Assembly (NCBI RefSeq): GCF_014639535.1
Contig: NZ_BMGA01000008.1
Coordinates: forward strand, 1-64,000
DNA: 64,000 nt
Direction: 5' to 3'
DNA from: Flavobacterium palustre
GTDB taxonomy: Bacteria > Bacteroidota > Bacteroidia > Flavobacteriales > Flavobacteriaceae
The notes below the pieces were generated by a model. The model had not been told where the DNA came from and searched no databases. It worked only from the letters and a program-made list of their open reading frames with translations. The position numbers and the translations under genes were made by a program. The number at the start of each line of letters is the position of its first letter. Position 1 is the stretch's first letter. Below are positions 50,073-59,336 of this stretch, piece after piece.

Positions 50073-51104
50073 TCAACCCACCATTTTTTGTTTTCGTAAC
50101 AACAACCAAATCACGATTGGTGCACCAAAAATAGAAGTTACCGCATTAATAGGTAAAGTAATTTCACCACCGGGAACCTGCGAAATAGTATCGCAAATCA
50201 ACATGATAATAGCTCCAAAAAGCAGTGTGCTCCAGAATAGAATTGTATGATTACTGGTTTGGAAAACGAGTTTGGCAATATGCGGAACTGCCAGGCCAAT
50301 GAAGGCTATCGGACCTGCAAAAGCCGTGATACTCCCTGCCAGAATACTGGTTGCCAAAATGATAATTAATCGTGCTTTGTTGTAATTCAATCCTAAACTT
50401 CGGGCGTAATTTTCGCCAAGAAGCAAAGCATTCAAAGCTTTGATGCTGGCTAAACTCAAAAGTAATCCTGTTATAACACAAACAAATAAAATAACGATAG
50501 AAGTCCACGAAAGATTGCCTAAATTTCCCAGAGACCAAAAGGTGAATTTTTGCAGTTGTTCGGCAGTACTAAAAAAACTCAAAGTCCCTACAATTGCCGT
50601 ACTTAAACTACCAAACATCAATCCGACGATTAATATAGTCATGGTGTCCCGCAGGCGAATAGAAACTAATAAAACCGCCAATAATACAAGAGAACTCCCA
50701 ATGGTTGAAGCTAATACAATTCCGTAAGGAGAAAGTACTATTTCCTGTAAAAAAGCAGGAAGTAAGCCTGCTCCTAAAATGGTAAAAGCAACACCTAAAC
50801 TAGCTCCCGAACTCAATCCCAAAACATAAGGTCCGGCTAAGGGATTTCTAAATAAAGTTTGCATTAATAATCCACTTACAGAAAGTCCTGTACCTACTAA
50901 AATTACTGTTACAGCTTTTGGTAAGCGGTAATTGATAATGATGTACTCCCAGGTCGATTTGCTGGCATGTCCACCAATTAAACTATGGTACACTTCTTTG
51001 AAAGGAATCGTTATTGAACCCAAGCTAATGTTAGCAAAAAACAAAAAAAGCAGTCCTGCTACAAGGTAGAAAAATAGAATGGTATTTCGTTTTTGGTTTC
51101 TCAA
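50073..51104 (-). CDS. btuC: Cobalamin/iron-siderophore ABC transporter permease (BtuC/FecCD type)
   Basis: 343 residues with about ten membrane segments; FecCD family. Marks are GLSVSGLLMQTLFRNPLAGP, YVLGLSSGASLGVAF and FIGLAVPHIAKLVF. Next to a binding lipoprotein and cobalamin salvage genes, so cobalamin is the probable substrate. The BtuD-type ATPase is not in this window. Confidence 0.88.
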   Translation of the reverse strand: MRNQKRNTILFFYLVAGLLFLFFANISLGSITIPFKEVYHSLIGGHASKSTWEYIIINYRLPKAVTVILVGTGLSVSGLLMQTLFRNPLAGPYVLGLSSGASLGVAFTILGAGLLPAFLQEIVLSPYGIVLASTIGSSLVLLAVLLVSIRLRDTMTILIVGLMFGSLSTAIVGTLSFFSTAEQLQKFTFWSLGNLGNLSWTSIVILFVCVITGLLLSLASIKALNALLLGENYARSLGLNYNKARLIIILATSILAGSITAFAGPIAFIGLAVPHIAKLVFQTSNHTILFWSTLLFGAIIMLICDTISQVPGGEITLPINAVTSIFGAPIVIWLLLRKQKMVG

Positions 51105-51109
51105 GTTAA

Positions 51110-52252
51110 TTAATTTAGTTTTTGTACAAAAGTAAAATTATAATCTGGCAATAATTCAGGGTGAAAAATTTTGATGTAATCTTTCAAGACTAAGTCCGGT
51201 CGGCTGGGAGCTAATTCATAATACACCGTTCCTCCGGTTGCGCCCAGTTTACTTTCAAAGCTGTAAATGTTTTTTTGAGTAAAAGCGTCAAACTGGCTGT
51301 AATGGGGATTGCTGTCAGCTAGTTCCTTTAGACTTTTATACGAACTGGTAGCGATCCAGATATTTGCATCTTTGGCTTTTTCCAGTATGCTTTCAAAAGA
51401 CAGACCTAAACTTCCACTTCCTTCAGTTTTTGCCCATAAATAATTGGATTTGGCATCTTTCATAAATTGGGCAACCCAACTTTTTCCTTTGGCTACAAAC
51501 CATTGATTTTGATACATCGAACCGTATAAAACGGTTGATTCGGCTTTTTGATTGGCCACTAATTTCAGAGCCTCGTTGTAATTTTTTACAATATTGTCAA
51601 AAAGTTTTTTTCCTTCTTTTTCTTTGCCAAATAAGGCTGCGTACAATTTAATCCATTCGGCTTTTCCCAGTGGTGATTGCTCCATCCAATCGGCCTGGAT
51701 GATGACTTTTAAACCGCTTTTTTCCAAATTAGCAATCATAGGATTGTTGTTGTCGATACCAAAAGCAACAATGGCTTGGGGAGCTAAATCAATCAGTTTT
51801 TCCATGTTTAAGCGTTCGTTTTGACCTACATTTTTCACTGTCCCGGCATCAATCAATTTTCGGGTTTTTTCAGAAGAAATATAGTCCGTGTGAGGAAATC
51901 CAATCAAAGATTTTTCCACACCAAGCATTTCCAAAAAAGGAACATTGGTAGTGGAAGTCACCACTATAGATTGTAATGGAACCGATAACTGTGTGTATTT
52001 TTGCAAGCTGTCCGGAACAGTAGCATTTTTTTCTTTTAAGATGTAAGTGAAATCTTTGTTGGCATCCGGCCATGGATTTATCACTTTGACTATCGAATAA
52101 CCGTTGTATTTATAAATGGCAAGATTGCTCGAATATTCAATTTCGTTTTTTGCAGCTGTAATGGTTTTATTAGCAGTGTTTTCAGTTTTTTTACAGCTTA
52201 CACAAAAACTAATAAGCAAAACGAAAAGGATTTTATACAAAGAGGTTTTCAT
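51110..52252 (-). CDS. btuF: Cobalamin-binding lipoprotein (BtuF-like)
   Basis: The start at 52252 gives MKTSLYKILFVLLIS with lipobox SFCVSC; a TTG 12 nt upstream is less likely. About 380 residues. Periplasmic helical-backbone substrate-binding protein: VTSTTNVPFLEMLGVEKSLI, LAPQAIVAFG, and YELAPSRPDLVLKDYIKIF at the end. Ends 5 nt before btuC. Could instead bind a siderophore, but the salvage genes next door favour cobalamin. Confidence 0.85.
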   Translation of the reverse strand: MKTSLYKILFVLLISFCVSCKKTENTANKTITAAKNEIEYSSNLAIYKYNGYSIVKVINPWPDANKDFTYILKEKNATVPDSLQKYTQLSVPLQSIVVTSTTNVPFLEMLGVEKSLIGFPHTDYISSEKTRKLIDAGTVKNVGQNERLNMEKLIDLAPQAIVAFGIDNNNPMIANLEKSGLKVIIQADWMEQSPLGKAEWIKLYAALFGKEKEGKKLFDNIVKNYNEALKLVANQKAESTVLYGSMYQNQWFVAKGKSWVAQFMKDAKSNYLWAKTEGSGSLGLSFESILEKAKDANIWIATSSYKSLKELADSNPHYSQFDAFTQKNIYSFESKLGATGGTVYYELAPSRPDLVLKDYIKIFHPELLPDYNFTFVQKLN

Positions 52253-52351
52253 AGTGATTTTCAAAATTTAAGGCAAAGGTATAAGAAAATCCATAAAATA
52301 TCTTCTTTGTTTTTTTAGGATATAAAAATCAACAAACACTATCTTTACCTC

Positions 52352-52714
52352 ATGAATGCTGTAAAAGTAAAACTATGTTCCCATTGCGGGATACACTTTG
52401 ATTGTGGCGATATTGCTCCCGAAAAGAAATGTTGGTGCAATGATTTTCCGCCTATTTTTAATTTATCAGAAGGAGGAGATTGCCTTTGTCCGGATTGTTT
52501 TAAAAATAGCTGTGCAATAAAAATTGAAGAATACGTTGCTACCATAACACAGGAAACGGCGTTAAATAATAAAGCTAAATATTTACCTAAAACAACCAAT
52601 CTGATTGAAGGAATCGATTATTATTTAGAAAACGGAAATTATGTTTTTAAACCCTGGTTCCATCTTAAAAGAGGCAGTTGTTGCGGAAATGGTTGCCGAC
52701 ATTGTCCGTACTAA
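52352..52714 (+). CDS. Cysteine-rich CWC/DUF5522 fusion protein
   Basis: 120 residues, 14 Cys. The N-terminal half has the CWC pattern (CSHCGIHFDCGD, CWCNDFPP, CLCPDCFK). The C-terminal half ends KRGSCCGNGCRHCPY, as in DUF5522. Both are likely metal-binding. Function unknown; divergent from btuF by about 100 nt, so perhaps linked to the cobalamin locus. Confidence 0.8.
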   Translation: MNAVKVKLCSHCGIHFDCGDIAPEKKCWCNDFPPIFNLSEGGDCLCPDCFKNSCAIKIEEYVATITQETALNNKAKYLPKTTNLIEGIDYYLENGNYVFKPWFHLKRGSCCGNGCRHCPY

Positions 52715-53126
52715 ATAGTTATTAATTATTAATTGTAAATGTTTAATTATGAGTGAAAATATTGTAAAAACTAAGAGTTTCAATTTTGCAGTTCGAATAG
52801 TTTTATATTATTCAAATATTGAAGTTTAAAAGATTTAACTGTCCTTAACTTCCGCAGTCGAGAGTCAAATGTTTGAAGAATACGTAAAAAGAAAAGCTGT
52901 TTGAGCGTAGCGAAATCGAAGATTCCTGAATACCAAAAAATAAATATTTAACTCATGAACAGTTCTTTTCTTTTAGTATTCGAAAACTAATTTGACCGAC
53001 GAGGAAGTGTAAGACTTGAAATCGAAGATTCATGAATACCAAAAAACAATAATAAAGCATGAATATTTTTTTGTTTCTTTTTTGATCAAGCAAAAAAGAA
53101 AAATATTATTTAAAAAACAATTAAAA
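52715..53126. repeat. Dispersed intergenic repeat carrying two short nested inserts
   Basis: From about 52845 to 53105 the sequence matches, in inverted orientation, the repeat at 61050-61235. Relative to that copy it has two extra blocks, 52914-52971 and 53020-53064, which both begin AATCGAAGATTC and continue TGAATACCAAAAAA. No gene is visible. Confidence 0.65.
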
Positions 53127-53642
53127 ATGATTTATTTCATAACAGGAGGGGAGCGCTCCGGAAAAAGTAGTTATGCCGAAAATATTGCCAAAGATTTATC
53201 TTCAAGACCAATGTATGTGGCTACGGCTCGAAAATGGGATGATGATTTTCAAAAGCGGATTGACCGTCATCAAAAAGACCGTGATGAGCGTTGGATAAAT
53301 ATTGAAAAAGAAAAGTTTTTAAGCGAAATTGATTTTTCAGGACAAGTGGCTGTGATTGATTGCGTAACTTTATGGCTGACTAATTTTTTTGTAGATACTA
53401 AGAACGATGTCGAGTTGAGTCTGATTCAGGCTAAGGCGGAATTTGAAGCCGTGGCCAATCAACCCAATGCGACTATCATTATTATTTCAAACGAAATTGG
53501 TATGGGTGTTCATGCAGATACGCATATTGGTCGGAAGTTTACCGAATTGCAAGGTTGGATGAACCAATATTTAGCCAAAAAAGCGGATAAAGCAATCTTA
53601 ATGGTTTCGGGAATTCCTGTTGTTATTAAAGGAGGATTATGA
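53127..53642 (+). CDS. cobU: Adenosylcobinamide kinase / guanylyltransferase
   Basis: 171 residues from MIYFITGGERSGKSSYAENI; a longer frame to 53016 runs into the repeat and is unlikely. Walker A GGERSGKS; the RPMYVATARKWDDDFQKRID segment carries the guanylylated-His region (RIDRHQKDR). Converts adenosylcobinamide to its GDP form in the nucleotide-loop pathway. First of the cobUTSC cluster. Confidence 0.93.
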   Translation: MIYFITGGERSGKSSYAENIAKDLSSRPMYVATARKWDDDFQKRIDRHQKDRDERWINIEKEKFLSEIDFSGQVAVIDCVTLWLTNFFVDTKNDVELSLIQAKAEFEAVANQPNATIIIISNEIGMGVHADTHIGRKFTELQGWMNQYLAKKADKAILMVSGIPVVIKGGL

Positions 53643-53842
53643 TTTAACAATGGCAATAGCAATAGCAATAGCAATTTCAATTATAATAACAATGAAGAAA
53701 TTCAAAAGCAATCGTAAGATACAATTTTAAAACATAGTTTTTTTTTTGAAATTGATTTTTGAAATTGATTTTTGAAATTGATTATTGATATTATAATTGA
53801 CTTTTGCCATTGGTTTTTTGAAATTGAAATTAATTTTTTAGT
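53643..53842. repeat. Short tandem repeats upstream of the bluB-cobT gene
   Basis: AATAGC units (about 53656-53670) and TTTTTGAAATTGA units repeated three to four times (about 53745-53785). CAATGGCAA and TTGCCATTG form a distant inverted pair. Simple-sequence character; no gene. Confidence 0.6.
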
Positions 53843-55519
53843 ATGAGCAATTTAGACGAAATAATAAAATCACGCCGCGATACCCGTCATTTTACCAATG
53901 ATGCAGTTCCTGATGCTGTAATAGAGAAAGCATTGCAGGCGGGACATTGGGCGCCTTCTGTAGGTTTGACTGAAGCAACTAAATATTATATTATCAAATC
54001 TGCTGAGATTAAGAAAGCAGTTAAGGAGTTGTTTTTGGAATATGATAAAAAAGCAGCGGGATGTACTGATGATGAATTGCAAAAAATCCAATACCAGGCA
54101 CTGAAACTGGAGGCAATCGAAGACGCTCCGTTAGGATTAGTGATTTGTTATGACCGTTCGGTGCTTAATCATTTTACCATTGGAACAGTGGGAAGTAATG
54201 AAGCGATTAAGTTTAGTGCAGTTTGTGCGGCTCAAAATATCTGGCTTTCGTTAACCGAACAGGGCTATTCGATGGGTTGGGTTTCTATTTTGAATTATTA
54301 CCAATTCAAGAAGATATTGGGCTTGCCGGAGCATATTGAACCGTTGGGGTATTTTTGCGTAGGTAAGCCAGCTACAAATTATGAGAATCAGCCGATGTTG
54401 CAGCAATTGCATTGGAAGCATAAATCGGAAGCACCTTTTGTAGCCGAAATTACTCAGCTTTGTCCGGAAGAAGAAAAAGAAATAAAAGAAGATATAATTC
54501 ATTCTGCTGCTTCGGATGTTTTGTTGAAAAATTTGCAAGATAAAATAGATCAAAAGACCAAACCCATAGGTTCATTAGGTGTACTTGAAAAAATAGCGAA
54601 ACAGTTTGGTGAAGTTTTTCAAACATTGAAACCTAAAATCAAACAACCGCATATTGTTGTTTTTGCCGCCGATCACGGAATTGCCCAGCATGGGGTAAGC
54701 GCTTATCCACAAGATGTAACACGCCAAATGATTACTAATTTTTTGGAAGGTGGTGCGGCAATCAATGTGTTTTGCAAACAAAATAACATTGCACTTTCGG
54801 TAGTTGATGCCGGTGTGAATTATGATTTTCCATCCAATACCAAACTAATTTCGGCTAAGATTGACAAAGGAACCCATTCGTTTTTAAATGATTCGGCAAT
54901 GAGTAAAATGCAAATGGAATTGTGTTTTAGCAAAGGAGCTGAAATTGTGATAAATATTGCAAAACAAGGCAGTAACTGCATTGGTTTTGGTGAAATGGGA
55001 ATTGGGAATACGGCTACAGCTTCGGTTTTGATGAGTGTACTTTGTAATTTTTCTATCGAAGATTGTGTAGGCAGAGGCACGGGAGTTACTGACGAAAAAC
55101 TGGAATTCAAAATAGATATTTTAAGAAAAGCTATTGAGAATTATCATGGTCCAAAGGATGTGGATTCTTATTTGGCTCATTTTGGTGGATTTGAAATTTT
55201 GCAAATGGCGGGCGGAATGCTTGAAGCTTATCAAAACAATATGATTTTTTTAGTGGATGGTTTTATTTGTAGCGTCGCTTTTTTAATAGCTTTCAAAAAA
55301 AATCCTGCAATATTGAAAAATGCTGTTTTCAGTCATCAATCGGCTGAGAAAGCCCATAAAAAATTGTTGGATTATTTAGAAGTTTCGGCAATTCTTCAGC
55401 TTGATTTGCGTTTGGGTGAGGGAACGGGTTGTGCTCTTGTTTTTCCAATAGTGCAATCGGCTGTGGCATTTTTAAATGAAATGGCCAGTTTTGAAAGTGC
55501 CGGAGTGAGTGAGAAGTAG
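53843..55519 (+). CDS. BluB-CobT fusion (DMB synthase / nicotinate-nucleotide-DMB phosphoribosyltransferase)
   Basis: 558 residues. Residues about 1-215 are a BluB-type nitroreductase-fold domain (SRRDTRHFTNDAVPD, AGHWAPSVGLTEATKYY) that makes 5,6-dimethylbenzimidazole from FMN. Residues about 225-555 are CobT (KTKPIGSLGVLEKIAKQFG, VFAADHGIAQHGVSAYP, FGEMGIGNTATASVL, GRGTGVTD), which makes alpha-ribazole phosphate. Both steps supply the lower ligand of cobalamin. In order with cobU upstream and cobS downstream. Confidence 0.93.
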   Translation: MSNLDEIIKSRRDTRHFTNDAVPDAVIEKALQAGHWAPSVGLTEATKYYIIKSAEIKKAVKELFLEYDKKAAGCTDDELQKIQYQALKLEAIEDAPLGLVICYDRSVLNHFTIGTVGSNEAIKFSAVCAAQNIWLSLTEQGYSMGWVSILNYYQFKKILGLPEHIEPLGYFCVGKPATNYENQPMLQQLHWKHKSEAPFVAEITQLCPEEEKEIKEDIIHSAASDVLLKNLQDKIDQKTKPIGSLGVLEKIAKQFGEVFQTLKPKIKQPHIVVFAADHGIAQHGVSAYPQDVTRQMITNFLEGGAAINVFCKQNNIALSVVDAGVNYDFPSNTKLISAKIDKGTHSFLNDSAMSKMQMELCFSKGAEIVINIAKQGSNCIGFGEMGIGNTATASVLMSVLCNFSIEDCVGRGTGVTDEKLEFKIDILRKAIENYHGPKDVDSYLAHFGGFEILQMAGGMLEAYQNNMIFLVDGFICSVAFLIAFKKNPAILKNAVFSHQSAEKAHKKLLDYLEVSAILQLDLRLGEGTGCALVFPIVQSAVAFLNEMASFESAGVSEK

Positions 55520-55568
55520 ATAACAGAATATAGAATGCAGATTTTAGAATTAAAGTATATATAAAATA

Positions 55569-56375
55569 ATGAAAAAAGAACTCCATATATTTTTTACGGC
55601 ATTGCTATTTTACACCCGAATTCCCTGTCCTGCAACTATAGACCATCATCCTGATTACTTAAACAAAGCTTCGAGATATTTCCCTGTAATTGGCTGGATA
55701 GTAGGAAGTATAGCTTATATAGTTTTTTGTTTTTCAACTTTTCTTTTTTCAAATGAAATTGCTGTTGTGCTTTCGATGATTGCCGGTATTTTGGTTACCG
55801 GGGCTTTTCACGAAGATGGTTTTGCCGATGTGTGTGACGGTTTTGGCGGAGGCTGGACTAAAGAAAAGATTCTTTTAATTATGAAAGACAGTGCTATTGG
55901 GGCTTTTGGTGCTATTGGAGTAGTGTTGTTGTTTTTATTGAAGTTTCAGAGTTTGATTCAACTAATAAGGATAAATCAAAATTCAAATTTTGGAATTTGG
56001 AATTTTAATATTGGAATTTTACTTTTATTCATAACTGCTCATTCTTTAAGCCGCCTGGCTGCTGTTTCTATTGTTTTTACCCACGAATATTCAAGAGAAG
56101 ATGCGACAAGCAAAAGCAAACCGATTGCTCAAAATTATACATGGAAAGAGGTATTGGGTGCTTTCTTTTTTGGACTAATTCCTTTGTTGGTTTTGTCTTG
56201 TTTTCAATGGCAATTGTTTCTGGCTGTAATTCCGGTTTTTGTAACCCGATATTTTCTGGCGCGTTATTTCCAAAAATGGATTGGCGGTTATACAGGAGAT
56301 TGTCTTGGAGCGACTCAGCAGGTTTGTGAAGTGGTTTTTTATCTTTCAGTAATTGCTTTATGGAAATTTATTTAG
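55569..56375 (+). CDS. cobS: Adenosylcobinamide-GDP ribazoletransferase
   Basis: 268 residues with about six membrane segments. Family signs: FYTRIPCPA at the start, AFHEDGFADVCDGFGGGWTK (acidic metal site) and TGDCLGATQQVCEV near the end. Joins alpha-ribazole to adenosylcobinamide-GDP. Overlaps cobC by 16 nt. Confidence 0.94.
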   Translation: MKKELHIFFTALLFYTRIPCPATIDHHPDYLNKASRYFPVIGWIVGSIAYIVFCFSTFLFSNEIAVVLSMIAGILVTGAFHEDGFADVCDGFGGGWTKEKILLIMKDSAIGAFGAIGVVLLFLLKFQSLIQLIRINQNSNFGIWNFNIGILLLFITAHSLSRLAAVSIVFTHEYSREDATSKSKPIAQNYTWKEVLGAFFFGLIPLLVLSCFQWQLFLAVIPVFVTRYFLARYFQKWIGGYTGDCLGATQQVCEVVFYLSVIALWKFI

Positions 56376-56881
56376 TACGCCATACCGAAACGGTTTGCGA
56401 AAAAGGCATCTGCTATGGACAAACCGATGTAGGTTTGAAAGAGCCTTATTGGGAACAATTTGAATCGATAAAAAAGCAAATTCCTGCTGATGCGATTGTG
56501 TATTCCAGTCCTTTGATTCGTTGTGTTCAATTGGCAAATCATTTATCTGAATCAATTATTACCGATTCCCGATTGATGGAAATGAATTTTGGTGGTTGGG
56601 AAATGAAAAAATGGGATGAAATTCCTGAAGCAGATTTTACACCCTGGATGACCGATTTTGTGAATGTAGCTGTTCCTAATGGCGAATCTTTTGTGGGTTT
56701 ACATCATCGTGTAAGCAATTTTTTTACTGCTGATTGTATTAAAAATACCTCAAAACCTATAGTACTTGTTACTCATGCCGGGGTGATTAGGAGCATCTTG
56801 TGTACTATTTCAAATTTGCCTCTGAAAGAGGCTTTTACCAATAAAGTCGATTTTGGTGATGTTATAAAACTGGAATTATAG
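56360..56881 (+). CDS. cobC: Alpha-ribazole phosphatase (histidine phosphatase family)
   Basis: 173 residues. Phosphohistidine motif LVRHTETV; GICYGQTDVGLKE is typical of CobC; YSSPLIRCVQLAN and VTHAGVIRSIL complete the active site. Removes phosphate from alpha-ribazole phosphate or cobalamin phosphate. Last gene of the salvage cluster. Confidence 0.92.
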   Translation: MEIYLVRHTETVCEKGICYGQTDVGLKEPYWEQFESIKKQIPADAIVYSSPLIRCVQLANHLSESIITDSRLMEMNFGGWEMKKWDEIPEADFTPWMTDFVNVAVPNGESFVGLHHRVSNFFTADCIKNTSKPIVLVTHAGVIRSILCTISNLPLKEAFTNKVDFGDVIKLEL

Positions 56882-56952
56882 CTTGAATTGAAAATGTTTA
56901 ATTGACTGGTTTTCATTTGTTTGTTTTGGTTTTTGTTAATTGTATAAATAAA

Positions 56953-56985
56953 TTTGATTTTTAGTTGAATTAAGTTTTACCTTTG
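56953..56985 (+). promoter_or_regulatory. Promoter for the cobalamin-riboswitch transcript
   Basis: TTTG (56953-56956) and TACCTTTG (56978-56985), 21-nt spacing, fit the Bacteroidetes consensus. Transcription would begin just before the riboswitch. A second candidate (56925-56928 with TAAATTTG at 56949-56956) lies slightly upstream. Confidence 0.6.
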
Positions 56986-56987
56986 CT

Positions 56988-57240
56988 GCCGTATTGAGGT
57001 TGCTGTTTTTTATTATTGAAAAAAAGCATTAAAAGGGAATCAGGTTAAATACCTGAGCTGTACCCGCAACTGTAAGCTATTAAGCTTGTTGTTATCTACA
57101 AAACCACTGTTTAGTAAGTGGGAAGTAGTAAGTAGGAAGATGGAAGTTAATTACTTCCAGCCCCTAACTTCTGACTTCTAACTTAAAAATGGGAAGGTCA
57201 ACAACAAGACGCAAGCCAGGAGACCTGCCCATTACATCGA
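56988..57240 (+). promoter_or_regulatory. Cobalamin riboswitch
   Basis: Conserved parts appear in order: AAAAGGGAATCAGG (57031-57044), TACCCGCAACTG (from 57061) and the B12 box AGCCAGGAGACCTGCC (57214-57229). Controls the TonB receptor gene downstream, repressing it at high cobalamin. A peripheral arm (about 57110-57185) is enlarged by a repeat-like hairpin (GGAAGTTAATTACTTCC). Confidence 0.93.
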
Positions 57241-57342
57241 GTATCAAACTTTCGGGAAAAAAGGTTTGGGTATGGGTAATTCTATGCTTTTCTCCCATTT
57301 TTAGTCATGTAACAGTCATGCTGTTATTAAATGTTTTTTAAA

Positions 57343-59256
57343 ATGAACAAAAAAATCGTTCGTATTAGTGCGTTATTCGTATTAATAAGTACATGTGCTT
57401 TGGCGCAAAAAAAAGGAGTTGTTTTAACAGGAACCAATGAGTTAGAGGAAGTAGTTATTTCGGATTCAAAGTTTGCGTTGCCAAAAGAAAAATCCGGAAA
57501 GGTAATTGTGAAAATTACGGCTGAAGATTTGAAAAAAAGACCGGGACAATCGGTAGCAACGGTATTGAGTACTGTAGCCGGAGTTGAAATCAACGGAAAT
57601 CAGAGTGGAGCAGGAAAGGATTTGAAATATTCCATTCGTGGTGGGCGTAATCGTCAAACATTGATTTTAATTGATGGTGTTCCGGTAACCGATGCTTCTG
57701 GAACTACTATAGAGTATGATTTACGTTTAATTCCGGTTGAGCAGGTAGAAAGTATTGAGGTAATGAAAGGGGCGGCAAGTACGCTATATGGTTCGGGAGC
57801 TGCTACAGGGGTGATTAATATTACTTTGAAAAAAGCCGAAAAGAAAGCCATTGCCGGGAATGTGTATCTAAATGTAGGAACGCAAACGACAGCTCAGGAG
57901 AAGAGTAATTCAGTACAGGAATACAATCAGGGATTTTCATTTAATGGAAAAACAGAAAAGTTTAATTATTTTGGATCGTTAAACAGCTCTGAAGTTAGTG
58001 GGATGTCTCAGGCAAGACCGGCTTCTGATTTAGAAAAATTTGAAGACGACAGTTTTTCCAGAGTTAATAGTTTGGTAAAGTTTGGGTTTACACCAACAAA
58101 GCAATTAAGTTTTGATTTTTTTGCTAATTACGATCGTCTCAAATATGATTTTGATGCAGATTCTTTTGCGGATGATTTATACAATTATAGTAAGTCAGAC
58201 CAATATCGCATCGGTTTTTCTCCGAAATACAAATACAATAAAGGAGAATTAGTTGTAAATACCGCAGCCGGTTTGATAGAAAGAGGATCGTTTAGCTACG
58301 GAAGTTTATCCAATTATAAGTCAAGAAATGTAAGTGCGGATGCGTTTAATAAATATCAAATTAATGCTGAATTATTTGTTATTGGTGGGGCGCAATATCA
58401 GTTTTTTGATATGTCAATTAGTAGTTTATATACAAATCTGGCCAATGAATTGACAACGTTTAATTTAATTGATCCTTATGTAACGGCTGTTTATAATTCT
58501 GATTTTGGTTTGAATATCAATGCCGGAGCAAGATTAAATGTTCACAGTAGATATGGAAGTAATTTTGTTTACAACATCAATCCATCATTTTCTTTTTCAG
58601 AGATTCCTTTGAAGTTGGTAAGTTCCTATAGTACAGCTTATATTACGCCAAGTTTGTATCAACTATACGATATGACTTATGGAAATTTAGATTTAGAACC
58701 GGAAAGAAACAGTACAGCCGAAGCGGGTTTTGAATTGGATTTATTAGATAAAAAAATCAATTTAAATGCAGTAGCTTTTTACAGGCAGGAAAATAATTCG
58801 ATTATTTTTGTATCTGCCGGTTACGATAATATTCAAGGGAAGTATAATGCAAGAGGAGTAGAAACGATGCTTTCTTATGCTTTAAATAATCAATTAACCT
58901 TAAGAGGAAATTACACTTTTACTCAGGTAGAAGATGCGTTGAGTTTGTATATTCCAAAGCATAAAGCAAATGCTTCGGTTGAGTACCAGCCAACATCCAG
59001 AACTTTTTTCAATGTAAGTTATCAATATGTTGATCAAAAATCAGATGCTTTATTTGATCCGATTACTTATGATCAAACCCGTATTGTTACAGCTGCATAT
59101 CAATTATTGAATGCAACAGCCAGATATGAATTGATTAAAAATAGAATGACTGTTTTTGCAGCGGCAACTAATATTTTAAATAAAGATTTTTACGAGGTTA
59201 TTGGATACAGTACCAGAGGAAGAAATTTTAAACTAGGTTTAAATATCAGTTTATAA
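57343..59256 (+). CDS. btuB: TonB-dependent cobalamin receptor (BtuB-like)
   Basis: 637 residues from MNKKIVRISALFVL; the signal peptide ends ALAQ. Plug domain at about 35-140 (GQSVATVLSTVAGVEINGNQ, IRGGRNRQTLILIDGVPVTD, IEVMKGAASTLYGSGAATG), then a beta barrel ending RNFKLGLNISL with a terminal aromatic-type pattern. Behind a cobalamin riboswitch, so cobalamin is the expected substrate. Alternative start at 57331 adds four residues. Confidence 0.93.
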   Translation: MNKKIVRISALFVLISTCALAQKKGVVLTGTNELEEVVISDSKFALPKEKSGKVIVKITAEDLKKRPGQSVATVLSTVAGVEINGNQSGAGKDLKYSIRGGRNRQTLILIDGVPVTDASGTTIEYDLRLIPVEQVESIEVMKGAASTLYGSGAATGVINITLKKAEKKAIAGNVYLNVGTQTTAQEKSNSVQEYNQGFSFNGKTEKFNYFGSLNSSEVSGMSQARPASDLEKFEDDSFSRVNSLVKFGFTPTKQLSFDFFANYDRLKYDFDADSFADDLYNYSKSDQYRIGFSPKYKYNKGELVVNTAAGLIERGSFSYGSLSNYKSRNVSADAFNKYQINAELFVIGGAQYQFFDMSISSLYTNLANELTTFNLIDPYVTAVYNSDFGLNINAGARLNVHSRYGSNFVYNINPSFSFSEIPLKLVSSYSTAYITPSLYQLYDMTYGNLDLEPERNSTAEAGFELDLLDKKINLNAVAFYRQENNSIIFVSAGYDNIQGKYNARGVETMLSYALNNQLTLRGNYTFTQVEDALSLYIPKHKANASVEYQPTSRTFFNVSYQYVDQKSDALFDPITYDQTRIVTAAYQLLNATARYELIKNRMTVFAAATNILNKDFYEVIGYSTRGRNFKLGLNISL

Positions 59257-59277
59257 AATATAAAATACTCTTAATCG

Positions 59278-59315
59278 AAACTGCCCCAAATAGTGAAAAC
59301 TTTTTGGGGCAGTTT
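59278..59315. terminator. Bidirectional terminator between btuB and emrB
   Basis: AAACTGCCCCAAA (59278-59290) pairs with TTTGGGGCAGTTT (59303-59315). It serves both convergent genes. Confidence 0.85.
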
Positions 59316-59336
59316 TGTTGTATTCTAGCTGTTCTT

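Noticed and set aside
52345..52599. 84-codon minus-strand frame over the Cys-rich gene
   Set aside because: The plus strand codes a clear CWC/DUF5522 protein; the antisense frame has no recognisable features.
53016..53126. N-terminal extension of CobU
   Set aside because: It lies in the dispersed repeat and would put 37 residues before the Walker A start that normally opens CobU.
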